Shown: piece by piece, positions 1 through 5,437 of the stretch
Layout: the number at the start of each line of letters is the position of its first letter
Position numbering within the stretch: position 1 is the first letter of the stretch
Assembly (NCBI GenBank): GCA_028691625.1
Contig: JAQUYZ010000083.1
Location: forward strand, 1 to 6,854
DNA length: 6,854 nucleotides
Source of the DNA: Eubacteriales bacterium
GTDB lineage: Bacteria; Bacillota; Clostridia; Peptostreptococcales; Anaerovoracaceae
Direction of reading: 5' to 3'
The notes under the pieces: generated by a model
Databases searched by the model: none
What the model was told of the DNA's origin: nothing
What the model saw: the letters and a program-made list of their open reading frames with translations, nothing else
Program-made: the position numbers and the translations under genes

Positions 1-1
1 C

Positions 2-1306
2 CTGTTTACTCTTGCAAATGTTGATCATCTGACCGGTTTGCCAAATCGAAGATGGTTTATCGAATCACTGGATGATATAATCGAAACCGCTTTTAGGGAG
101 GATAAAAATTTTTATATCGTATTCATAGATATGGATTCCTTTAAAAAAATCAATGATACCCTGGGGCATGACAAAGGAGATATTTTTCTTCAAAGCATTG
201 CGACCCGTTTAAAAGAGAATGCCCGTGAAAATGACTTGCTCGGACGGATCGGAGGAGACGAGTTTGGTTTGGTGATCAATCGGGATGTCAGCAAAAAAGA
301 AGTCTATCGTGAGATTGAAAAAATAAAGGACGGACTTCAGGTTCCGGTTGAGATTGACAGCAGTCAGATTAAACTTTCAGCAAGCTTTGGGGTTGCTGAG
401 TATCCTAAGGACGGAACCACATCGACAGAGCTTTTAAGGCATTCGGATCTTTCTATGTACAAAGCAAAAAGCCTTGGGAAAAACCGCATTCGCTTTTTCA
501 GCAAAGCCCTGATGGAGGATTTGATTTATCAGATGAAAATGGAAGACAGATTGAAAAAAGCAAGTGCGAATAATGAACTCCATCTGGATTTTCAGCCCCA
601 ATATGAATTGAAAACCGGTAAGCTGAGAGGCTTTGAAGCGCTGCTTCGCTGGAAATCCAAAGAATTCGGATCCGTTGCCCCTACGGAATTTATTGAACTG
701 GCGGAGCATAAAGGACTGATCATCTCTCTGGGAGAGTGGGTGATTCAGGAAGCATTCCGGAGCCATTTTCGGTTTAAAAGGGTTCATGACGGGGAATTGG
801 TCATGTCCATCAATTTGTCGTTGGCGCAGATCACAGACAGCAATTTCTTAAAGCTGGTTAAAAATTGCCTGAAGGAATATGATGCGCTTCCGGACGAAAT
901 CGAGCTTGAGGTCACCGAATCCATCTTTGCCGAAGCCATAGAACAAACAGCACAGGTTTTGAGAGAATTGAAAAAACTTGGAATCAGGATTGCTTTAGAC
1001 GATTTCGGAACCGGGTATTCCTCCATAAGTTATTTAAAACTATTTCCGATTGACACCCTGAAAATTGATCGGTCTTTTACCCGTGATCTGGCAAATGATA
1101 TTAATAATCGCAATATTATCCTCGACTTGATCGCATTGGGACATGACCTTAATGCAGCAGTATTGGTGGAAGGGATCGAACAAGAATATCAAATAGAATA
1201 TCTTAAAGCAGCAGAATGTGATTACGGCCAGGGCTTTCTGCTTGGAAAACCCATGGGGGGTGAACTGGTTTTGGATTTACTGAAGTCTTTCGAAACAGAA
1301 ATATAA
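2..1306 (+). CDS. GGDEF-EAL dual-domain cyclic-di-GMP enzyme, 5' end outside window
   Basis: The frame is already open at base 2 and reads LFTLANVDHLTGLPNRRWF, the usual beginning of a GGDEF domain, so the gene starts upstream and its sensory N-terminus is not seen. An internal TTG at 38 is not the start. Counting from that TTG as residue 1, GGDEF is intact at 72-76 (251-265), with an RxxD (REND, 63-66) five residues before it, the inhibitory product-binding I-site. The EAL domain follows: EAL at 200-202, N259 in NLS, E291 in LEVTE, DDFGTGYSS from 321, K342 in LKIDRSF, E378 in VEGIE and Q398 in GQGF. All metal-binding and catalytic positions known for active EAL domains appear present. Family knowledge: GGDEF makes c-di-GMP from GTP and EAL hydrolyses it to pGpG. 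Both halves could be active, or GGDEF may serve as a regulatory GTP sensor. The stop is TAA at 1304-1306 and no terminator is visible after it. Confidence 0.95.
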   Translation: MFTLANVDHLTGLPNRRWFIESLDDIIETAFREDKNFYIVFIDMDSFKKINDTLGHDKGDIFLQSIATRLKENARENDLLGRIGGDEFGLVINRDVSKKEVYREIEKIKDGLQVPVEIDSSQIKLSASFGVAEYPKDGTTSTELLRHSDLSMYKAKSLGKNRIRFFSKALMEDLIYQMKMEDRLKKASANNELHLDFQPQYELKTGKLRGFEALLRWKSKEFGSVAPTEFIELAEHKGLIISLGEWVIQEAFRSHFRFKRVHDGELVMSINLSLAQITDSNFLKLVKNCLKEYDALPDEIELEVTESIFAEAIEQTAQVLRELKKLGIRIALDDFGTGYSSISYLKLFPIDTLKIDRSFTRDLANDINNRNIILDLIALGHDLNAAVLVEGIEQEYQIEYLKAAECDYGQGFLLGKPMGGELVLDLLKSFETEI

Positions 1307-1322
1307 ATTGTTGAAAAATAAC

Positions 1323-1353
1323 TTGACTATCCCCTGAGGTTATATTTTATAGT
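1323..1353 (+). promoter_or_regulatory. MerR-type promoter with operator dyad, probably autoregulatory
   Basis: The -35 box TTGACT (1323-1328) and -10 box TATAGT (1348-1353) are separated by 19 bp, longer than the usual 17 and typical of promoters remodelled by MerR proteins. Between them lies an odd-centred dyad at 1328-1344 with the pattern TAT..CCT.AGG..ATA, 6 of 8 positions matching per arm, centred on G1336. It lies directly upstream of the merR-like gene, so autoregulation is the simplest reading. The elements are seen in the sequence; binding is inferred. Confidence 0.75.
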
Positions 1354-1375
1354 AAGGGCTAAGGAGGATGATAGG

Positions 1376-2215
1376 ATGAAAATCAATGAGGTTATGAAGG
1401 AGACGGGGCTGACGAAAAAAGCGATTTATTACTACGAAAAGGAAGGCTTGATCAAACCCCAAAAAGATCCTGAAAACAATTACAGAAATTACACGAAAGA
1501 GGAAGTAAAAAATCTGATCATCATCAATATTCTCAGGAGACTTGATGTGCCGGTGAAAGCGATCGGCGATCTGATCGCAGATTCGGTTTCGATGAAGGAT
1601 GTATTAAAGGAGCAATTGGTGATCACAAATCATAAAATCAACATGCTGTTTCAGAATAAAAAGATCATGAATGAATTGATTTTACAGGATGCCGACAAAA
1701 GTGACCTTTCATTCAGCACTCTGAAAAAATTCAAACTCAAGACGGATAAGCTTTTCACGGTTTCGGGACAGGCGGGAGACGAGCTGGAGCTGATTTTTCC
1801 CGGCACTCTGGGAAAAACCTTCGCGATATTTTATCGAAATGTATTAAACGTCCCTTTGGACAGTGATGAAAAGATATCCGCATGGAATGAGCTGGTCAGC
1901 AGGCTGGACGAAATGAAGGAAATCGAATTTCCGGAGGAGATACAAAAAATAGTTGAAGCATTATATAGCGAAATGGAGGACGATATTCCGTCCCATTGGA
2001 AAAAAGTCAGCAGGCAGATGATCAGTGAAATAACAACAAGCCATACCTCTCCGGATCAAACCGGGATCCTGCTGGCGAAAGAAGCTTTGGTCGGGTATTA
2101 TGCCAATCCTGATAACCAGAAAAAGATCGAAGGACTCTATATGCTCCAGAGTTTTATTATCAAGAATCCGGATATGTTCCTGGAAATTGAAAAATTCATC
2201 AGGTTGCTCGAATAG
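1376..2215 (+). CDS. MerR-family transcriptional regulator with unrecognised C-terminal domain
   Basis: The 279-residue protein begins with a classic MerR winged helix-turn-helix: MKINEVMKETGLTKKAIYYY, then YEKEGLI and the NYRNYTKEEV wing (about residues 1-45). A second helical part (LRRLDVPVKAIGDLI) follows, then a helix at about 75-105 that usually forms the antiparallel dimerisation coiled coil. The remaining 170 or so residues form a mostly helical effector domain that I do not recognise. It is not the short metal-binding loop of MerR/CueR, and I see no cysteine pair for metals and no obvious GyrI-like or B12-binding motif. The start ATG has AAGGAGG (1361-1367) 8 nt upstream. The gene has its own long-spacer promoter with a dyad and a hairpin just past the stop, so it appears monocistronic. 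A small-molecule or drug sensor is plausible, but ligand and targets are unknown. No efflux gene sits next to it. Confidence 0.9.
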   Translation: MKINEVMKETGLTKKAIYYYEKEGLIKPQKDPENNYRNYTKEEVKNLIIINILRRLDVPVKAIGDLIADSVSMKDVLKEQLVITNHKINMLFQNKKIMNELILQDADKSDLSFSTLKKFKLKTDKLFTVSGQAGDELELIFPGTLGKTFAIFYRNVLNVPLDSDEKISAWNELVSRLDEMKEIEFPEEIQKIVEALYSEMEDDIPSHWKKVSRQMISEITTSHTSPDQTGILLAKEALVGYYANPDNQKKIEGLYMLQSFIIKNPDMFLEIEKFIRLLE

Positions 2216-2230
2216 CATCTGCAGGTGAAA

Positions 2231-2263
2231 AACAAGAAGCAGTTACAATAACTGCTTCTTGTT
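2231..2263. terminator. Bidirectional hairpin terminator between merR-like gene and small minus-strand gene
   Basis: A perfect 15-bp stem (AACAAGAAGCAGTTA, 2231-2245, against 2249-2263) has a 3-nt loop. It lies 15 nt after the merR-like stop. On the plus strand the tract after the stem is poor (CGTGTTATTC). On the minus strand the stem ends in TTTTT (complement of 2228-2232), so it should end the leftward transcript of the 2337-2549 gene more efficiently. Confidence 0.75.
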
Positions 2264-2336
2264 CGTGTTATTCAGTTGCTATATATTAATCTGAACCCTC
2301 CGAACGACTTACCCCTTTCGCTCAGCGGATCGATTA

Positions 2337-2549
2337 TTACCGGTCGTCCTTATTATAATGCCGTGCATTCATAAACTCTTGAATGTGTTTGAAGTTATCC
2401 CGCAGGTCCCTGTTCTTCTGTGTCTGATCCTCATCGCTCTTGCCTCCGTCAAAATTCTCGGCATCAATGAATTCTTTAATGTTTTTAAAGTTATCTCGAA
2501 GCGATCTGCTGTCAAGGGTATTTTGCTCACTATTTTTGAAATTATTCAA
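2337..2549 (-). CDS. Small hydrophilic protein with duplicated LRDNFK motif, function unknown
   Basis: The product is a 70-residue, charged, soluble protein without cysteines, signal peptide or membrane segment. Two copies of a roughly 19-residue unit lie 32 residues apart, with consensus R-x-LRDNFK-x-I-x-EF-x-x-A and a late aromatic (bases 2451-2507 and 2355-2411). A degenerate NNFKN at the N-terminus may be a third, partial copy. The linker is acidic (GGKSDEDQ). Start choice: the frame continues five codons further up to another TTG at 2562-2564, but those codons contain GGAGGTGAT (2553-2561), a full match to the 16S anti-Shine-Dalgarno, so TTG at 2547-2549 is the likely start. It is divergent from another repeat-built small gene at 2674, with 124 bp between starts. 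I do not recognise the family. A small spore or stress protein is possible, by analogy only. Strong SD, repeat conservation and a downstream terminator argue it is real. Confidence 0.7.
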   Translation of the reverse strand: MNNFKNSEQNTLDSRSLRDNFKNIKEFIDAENFDGGKSDEDQTQKNRDLRDNFKHIQEFMNARHYNKDDR

Positions 2550-2552
2550 ATT

Positions 2553-2561
2553 ATCACCTCC
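2553..2561 (-). promoter_or_regulatory. Perfect Shine-Dalgarno that sets a TTG start
   Basis: On the minus strand, GGAGGTGAT is fully complementary to the 16S rRNA 3' end. GGAGG ends 7 nt before TTG 2547-2549. It would lie inside the reading frame if the upstream TTG at 2564 were used, which makes the downstream TTG the better start. Confidence 0.75.
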
Positions 2562-2616
2562 CAATGAAAAGTATTCTCCATTTTCTATTTCCTATTCGCT
2601 TTCTCTTTATTTTTTT

Positions 2617-2645
2617 AATACATATTCTGTTGAACCATAGGTCAA
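2617..2645 (-). promoter_or_regulatory. Possible sigma-A promoter of the small minus-strand gene
   Basis: On the minus strand, TTGACC (2640-2645) is followed after 17 bp by TGTATT (2617-2622), which matches four of six -10 positions. The transcript would have a leader of about 60 nt that is strikingly purine-rich (plus-strand bases 2571-2616 are nearly all C/T). The weak -10 makes this tentative, and a sporulation sigma factor cannot be excluded. Confidence 0.35.
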
Positions 2646-2673
2646 ACTAACGGAAAAGAAAGGAGGCAGAATT

Positions 2674-2868
2674 ATGACAGCCAGCAATACGGATTTCGGA
2701 AATCTGAAATCGAGGGATTTAGGGAATTTGATTTCAAAACAGCTTGTTGAGCTTGGGAAGGAAGAAGTTCAGCGGGATTCGCCTGACGGCTATGTGGATT
2801 ACGGCAATCTGCCGTCCAAAACCTTGCCGGAGCTTGGAAAGCAAGCAATCGCTGATAAAATCAAGTAA
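2674..2868 (+). CDS. Small protein with repeated GNLxSKxL motif, function unknown
   Basis: The product is a 64-residue soluble protein with no cysteine, signal peptide or membrane segment. It is built from repeats: GNLKSRDL (9-16), GNLISKQL followed by VELGKEEV (17-32), and GNLPSKTL followed by PELGKQAI (44-59). The second and third units are identical at 10 of 16 positions. A polar segment QRDSPDGYVDY separates them. ATG 2674 has AAAGGAGG (2659-2666) at 7-nt spacing, a strong initiation signal. Codon use (for example TTG/CTG leucines and GGA/GGC glycines) resembles the neighbours. It is divergent from the other repeat-bearing small gene. I do not recognise the family. It does not show the usual motifs of alpha/beta-type small acid-soluble spore proteins, though the size and glycine/lysine-rich character are reminiscent of small spore proteins. 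No convincing sigma-A promoter is visible upstream. Confidence 0.75.
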   Translation: MTASNTDFGNLKSRDLGNLISKQLVELGKEEVQRDSPDGYVDYGNLPSKTLPELGKQAIADKIK

Positions 2869-2895
2869 CAGGGGGCCACGTTCAAATGATTTTTT

Positions 2896-2920
2896 CATAA
2901 GAGAGTGGTTCTCTCTTATG
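2896..2920. repeat. Perfect 10-bp inverted repeat after the small plus-strand gene
   Basis: CATAAGAGAG (2896-2905), a 5-nt loop TGGTT, and CTCTCTTATG (2911-2920) form a perfect hairpin 27 nt after the 2868 stop. No T-run follows on either strand: on the plus strand the Ts lie before the stem. It is therefore not a standard intrinsic terminator. It may still act as a weak terminator, an RNA-stabilising hairpin or an operator. Confidence 0.6.
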
Positions 2921-2980
2921 TGTAGACCAAAAATAATTCGCTCATATACAAAGGAAACGAAAATTCTATTGATTCAAAAT

Positions 2981-3005
2981 ATATTGACATTTTTAATATT
3001 GACAT
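2981..3005 (+). repeat. Tandem direct repeat ATATTGACAT at the nhaC promoter
   Basis: The 10-mer ATATTGACAT occurs at 2981-2990 and again at 2996-3005, a 15-bp period. The second copy supplies the -35 box of the nhaC promoter. The first has no -10 at a suitable distance, so it may be a regulator half-site or chance in AT-rich DNA. Confidence 0.5.
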
Positions 3006-3027
3006 AAACTTTTTGTTTTACTATAAT
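2999..3027 (+). promoter_or_regulatory. Consensus sigma-A promoter for nhaC
   Basis: TTGACA (2999-3004), a 17-bp spacer, and TATAAT (3022-3027) match the consensus at all 12 positions. Transcription should begin near 3034, leaving an untranslated leader of about 185 nt before the antiporter start. Upstream of it, 2869-2998 holds only the 2896-2920 hairpin and AT-rich sequence. Confidence 0.85.
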
Positions 3028-3072
3028 TTAATCGGAAGATTATTTCTTATTGCCTGAACATTTTATAGAAGA

Positions 3073-3162
3073 ATGAGAGAATTGCTTATGTTTATTGCGG
3101 ACAGTCATAATAAAGGATTTATTATGTTTATTTCGACGTGTGCGACTGCTGTCTTTAAATAG
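3073..3162 (+). CDS. Possible 29-residue leader peptide ORF upstream of nhaC
   Basis: An ATG-to-TAG frame in the nhaC leader encodes 29 residues beginning MRELLMFIADSH, partly hydrophobic. The upstream AGAAG is a weak ribosome binding site and lies too close to the ATG, so translation is uncertain. Its stop codon sits inside the left arm (3157-3163) of a hairpin whose right arm ends just before the nhaC Shine-Dalgarno, the sort of placement seen in leader-peptide control. A frame this short can also arise by chance. Confidence 0.2.
   Translation: MRELLMFIADSHNKGFIMFISTCATAVFK
3106..3126 (+). promoter_or_regulatory. Perfect 9-bp hairpin in the nhaC leader
   Basis: CATAATAAA (3106-3114), loop GGA, and TTTATTATG (3118-3126) pair perfectly. 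GACAG just upstream (3100-3104) can pair with CTGTC further down (3149-3153), which would enclose it in a larger fold. AT-rich stems are weaker than they look, and no known riboswitch class was recognised. Confidence 0.4.
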
Positions 3163-3201
3163 CAAGGGTTTTATCAGGATACTATAACGTGCGGGCTATT
3201 T
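3157..3201 (+). promoter_or_regulatory. Leader stem next to the nhaC ribosome binding site
   Basis: AAATAGC (3157-3163) is complementary to GCTATTT (3195-3201) across a 31-nt loop. The right arm ends six bases before the AAGGAGG of nhaC (3208-3214). The stem does not cover the Shine-Dalgarno itself but could affect its accessibility. The loop does not match any riboswitch core I know. Confidence 0.3.
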
Positions 3202-3219
3202 TAATTTAAGGAGGAAAAT

Positions 3220-4662
3220 ATGGGTAAAAGAATCCCACTGTGGCAAATCCTTATCGTTTTGGTGGTATTGATGCTGTTATTGGTATGGACAATACTGTTT
3301 ACCGGAGGATATGTACACATTGCACTTATCGTCGCTGCTATCGTTGGTTCAATTGTTGCGATTGCAAACGGCTTCAAGTGGTCTTATCTTGAAAAAGGTA
3401 TCATTACCAACATTGGAAGATCCATGCAGGCAATCCTCATTCTGTTTACCGTCGGTATCCTGATCGGTACCTGGATCGCAGGCGGTATCGTTCCAGCCAT
3501 GATCTATTACGGTTTGATGATTATGAGCCCCGGAATTTTCCTGGTTGCTACCTGCCTGATCTGCAGTATTGTATCCTTGGCGACAGGAAGCTCCTGGACG
3601 ACAGCCGGAACGGTTGGCATCGCATTGATCGGAGTTGGAGCCGGACTTGGAATTCCCGTTGAGATGGCAGCCGGAGCGATTATTTCCGGTGCATATTTCG
3701 GCGACAAAATGTCTCCCCTTTCCGATACGACCAATTTGGCTCCTGCAATGGCCGGATCGACCTTGTTTGAGCACATTAGACACATGATCCTCACGACAGG
3801 CCCCTCTCTTGTCATTGCGTTGATTCTCTTTGGAATTATCGGAATGGGACATAGCGGAGGAGCTTCTGATATGAGTCAGGTCGAAGTATTAATGACCACG
3901 ATGAGGGAGAACTTCTACATATCTCCGTTATTGATCATACCTCCGCTGCTTGTCATCGCGATGGTCGTATTTAAGGTTCCGGCAATCCCCGGATTATTAG
4001 GCGGCGTGGCTCTTGGCGTTATCTGCGCAGTTGCCTTCCAGGGTGCAGATCTTGGGGAAGTCGTTACTTTGATCGGTTATGATGGTTTTGTTTCCGAGAC
4101 CGGAAATGAATTTGTTGACAGCCTTCTCACAAGAGGCGGATTCTCCAGCATGTATTATTCAATCGGGCTGGTTATATGCGCATTAACCATCGGCGGCGTG
4201 CTGGATTCTTCCAATATGCTGAAGATCGTCTGCGAGTATCTGTTGAAGCTTGCCAGGAATACCGGTTCCCTCGTACTGATTACCATCATCACCTGTATCG
4301 CGATGAATATTATAGCAGCCGATCAGTATCTGTCCATCGTAATCCCCGGCAGAATGTACAAGGAAGCTTATGAGGACAGACGCTTGAAGAACAAGAACCT
4401 GTCCCGTGTCCTTGAGGACTCTGGAACACTGACCTCAGCGCTTGTTCCGTGGAACACCTGCGGTACGTATCAGGCAACTACGCTGGGTGTGCCTACGTTG
4501 GCATATTTACCGTATTGCTTCCTGAATCTGGTCAATCCGCTTGTTTCCCTCTTCTATGGCTTTACAGGCATTACCATGGAAAAGATGACGGAAGAAGAAT
4601 ATCAGGCGGTTTTACGTCAGAGAGCTTTGGATGTAGAATTGGCGAACAAGTCAATGGAATAA
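3220..4662 (+). CDS. nhaC: NhaC-family Na+/H+ antiporter
   Basis: This is a 480-residue integral membrane protein with about a dozen hydrophobic segments, starting with one at roughly residues 7-29. The family signature is clear: SGAYFGDKMSPLSDTTNLAP around residues 156-175 (GDK at 161-163, SDTTN at 168-172), and a late VPWNTCG at 409-415. The length fits the family (about 460-480), so it looks complete. AAGGAGG (3208-3214) precedes the ATG by 5 nt. Family knowledge: NhaC proteins exchange cytoplasmic Na+ for external H+. The closely related MleN exchanges malate/lactate together with H+ and Na+, and sequence alone cannot exclude that role or another organic-acid antiport. The gene has its own consensus promoter and a shared terminator, so it is transcribed alone. 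The last 25 or so residues form a charged cytoplasmic tail. Confidence 0.92.
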   Translation: MGKRIPLWQILIVLVVLMLLLVWTILFTGGYVHIALIVAAIVGSIVAIANGFKWSYLEKGIITNIGRSMQAILILFTVGILIGTWIAGGIVPAMIYYGLMIMSPGIFLVATCLICSIVSLATGSSWTTAGTVGIALIGVGAGLGIPVEMAAGAIISGAYFGDKMSPLSDTTNLAPAMAGSTLFEHIRHMILTTGPSLVIALILFGIIGMGHSGGASDMSQVEVLMTTMRENFYISPLLIIPPLLVIAMVVFKVPAIPGLLGGVALGVICAVAFQGADLGEVVTLIGYDGFVSETGNEFVDSLLTRGGFSSMYYSIGLVICALTIGGVLDSSNMLKIVCEYLLKLARNTGSLVLITIITCIAMNIIAADQYLSIVIPGRMYKEAYEDRRLKNKNLSRVLEDSGTLTSALVPWNTCGTYQATTLGVPTLAYLPYCFLNLVNPLVSLFYGFTGITMEKMTEEEYQAVLRQRALDVELANKSME

Positions 4663-4692
4663 GATTCAATTGAATCGAATACGTGAACCTAA

Positions 4693-4722
4693 AAAGCGGT
4701 GCAGCTTCAGCTGCACCGCTTT
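4693..4722. terminator. Bidirectional terminator between convergent nhaC and ycxB-like genes
   Basis: AAAGCGGTGCAGC (4693-4705), loop TTCA, and its perfect complement (4710-4722) make a GC-rich 13-bp stem in the 74-bp gap between convergent genes. On the minus strand the stem runs into TTTTT (complement of 4691-4695). On the plus strand the 3' arm ends in TTT followed by GATGATTC. It serves both genes, better for the leftward one. Confidence 0.85.
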
Positions 4723-4736
4723 GATGATTCTCGGGA

Positions 4737-5276
4737 TCAAATATTGTACCGATATCCCGTAATATCGGATACCAATTTTACGTGGCTTTCAAACAGTTTG
4801 CGGACTTCCTTTCCAATAGGGTCTTTCAGTTCAATTTTCGAAATAATAATAACGGAATACCGGTCAAGGAAAAGGAAAAAGTAGAAATCATCTTCATATA
4901 CGTAGTCAAGTTCGGACCAGCTGTATTTTTCTTCAACTTTTAAGCCTTTCCATTTGGCGGACAAGCCCTCGCTTGTCAAGGTTAATTCCTGTTTTCTGTT
5001 CACGATATCCTGCGCATATTTTTCAAGACGCCGTGCATCGATACTGATCCAGGAATACATAATTGCCATCACCCCGACTCCGGTTAAGCCAATGAGCTTG
5101 AAAAAGGGGAATCCAAAAGCGGTCTCACTCAATACCAGCAAGAGCAGGGAAGCCAGAAGAATGATGACCATGAGTTTGGTCCTTTCGGTCTTTCTCCTGT
5201 ACATATAATAGGTTCTCAATGCATTATAATGAGACTGATCTACTTTGTGTACAATTAAGATTTCTTTTTCACGCAT
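4737..5276 (-). CDS. YcxB-like membrane protein
   Basis: The 179-residue protein has a short charged N-terminus (MREKEILIVHKVDQSHYNAL), two adjacent membrane segments at about 35-50 and 57-76, and a cytoplasmic C-terminal domain. The part around 97-150, with LTLTSEGLSAKW, the YSWSELDYVYED turn and the FLFLDRYSVIIISK strand, matches the layout of the YcxB-like C-terminal domain (beta-rich, PH-like). The function of this family is unknown. Start choice: the frame is open further upstream, but ATG 5274-5276 has AAGGAGG six bases before it and the matching promoter at 5307-5335 would lie inside any longer version. The gene converges on nhaC with a shared terminator and diverges from the permease gene. 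No functional link to either is visible. Confidence 0.75.
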   Translation of the reverse strand: MREKEILIVHKVDQSHYNALRTYYMYRRKTERTKLMVIILLASLLLLVLSETAFGFPFFKLIGLTGVGVMAIMYSWISIDARRLEKYAQDIVNRKQELTLTSEGLSAKWKGLKVEEKYSWSELDYVYEDDFYFFLFLDRYSVIIISKIELKDPIGKEVRKLFESHVKLVSDITGYRYNI

Positions 5277-5306
5277 GTTCTTCCTCCTTATTGGAAATAC
5301 AATAAT

Positions 5307-5335
5307 ATTATACTTTAGAATATTTGTTTTGTAAA
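5307..5335 (-). promoter_or_regulatory. Sigma-A promoter of the ycxB-like gene
   Basis: On the minus strand, TTTACA (5330-5335), a 17-bp spacer and TATAAT (5307-5312) give 11 of 12 consensus matches. The transcript would start about 25 nt before the Shine-Dalgarno/ATG region of the 5276 start, which supports that start. Confidence 0.8.
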
Positions 5336-5375
5336 CTTGAAAGGCAGTGGGAGAAACCGCGAGCATGATGATAAA

Positions 5376-5391
5376 TGCCCAAATTTGGGCA
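5376..5391. promoter_or_regulatory. Perfect 16-bp palindrome, candidate operator of the permease gene
   Basis: TGCCCAAATTTGGGCA reads identically on both strands with no central spacer. It lies 46 bp before the permease ATG and about 40 bp upstream of the ycxB-like promoter. With no loop it is better suited to binding a dimeric repressor as DNA than to forming an RNA hairpin. It does not fit the CodY or ArgR consensus I know. I see no clear -10/-35 pair for the permease nearby. Confidence 0.5.
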
Positions 5392-5437
5392 GCCGTTTTC
5401 ATTGAAATTTATTTTAAGTGAAGGAGAAGGATTATTT

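Noticed and set aside
2358..2567. Plus-strand open frame of 69 codons opposite the small minus-strand gene
   Set aside because: The minus frame has a perfect Shine-Dalgarno and internal protein repeats. The plus frame has no usable ribosome binding site.
2570..2673. Sporulation sigma-factor promoter (SigF/G/E/K type) for the small genes
   Set aside because: Only partial matches with poor spacing were found in a very AT-rich tract. They were not good enough to call.
2674..2868. Alpha/beta-type small acid-soluble spore protein
   Set aside because: Size fits, but the conserved SASP protease site and C-terminal motif are absent.
3028..3219. T-box, lysine, preQ1, fluoride or c-di-GMP riboswitch in the nhaC leader
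   Set aside because: None of the conserved core sequences I know for these classes is present. The leader is reported only as an unclassified structured region.
3349..3852. Long minus-strand open frames inside nhaC
   Set aside because: They are antisense to a strongly recognised transporter, have no ribosome binding site or family resemblance, and arise from its codon pattern.
5277..5402. N-terminal extension of the ycxB-like protein to an ATG at 5402
   Set aside because: It would include the gene's own promoter (5307-5335) and the AAGGAGG before ATG 5276.
5375..5437. N-terminal extension of the permease to 5375
   Set aside because: It has no ribosome binding site, runs through the 16-bp palindrome, and adds residues not seen in the family. 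ATG 5438 has a good site.
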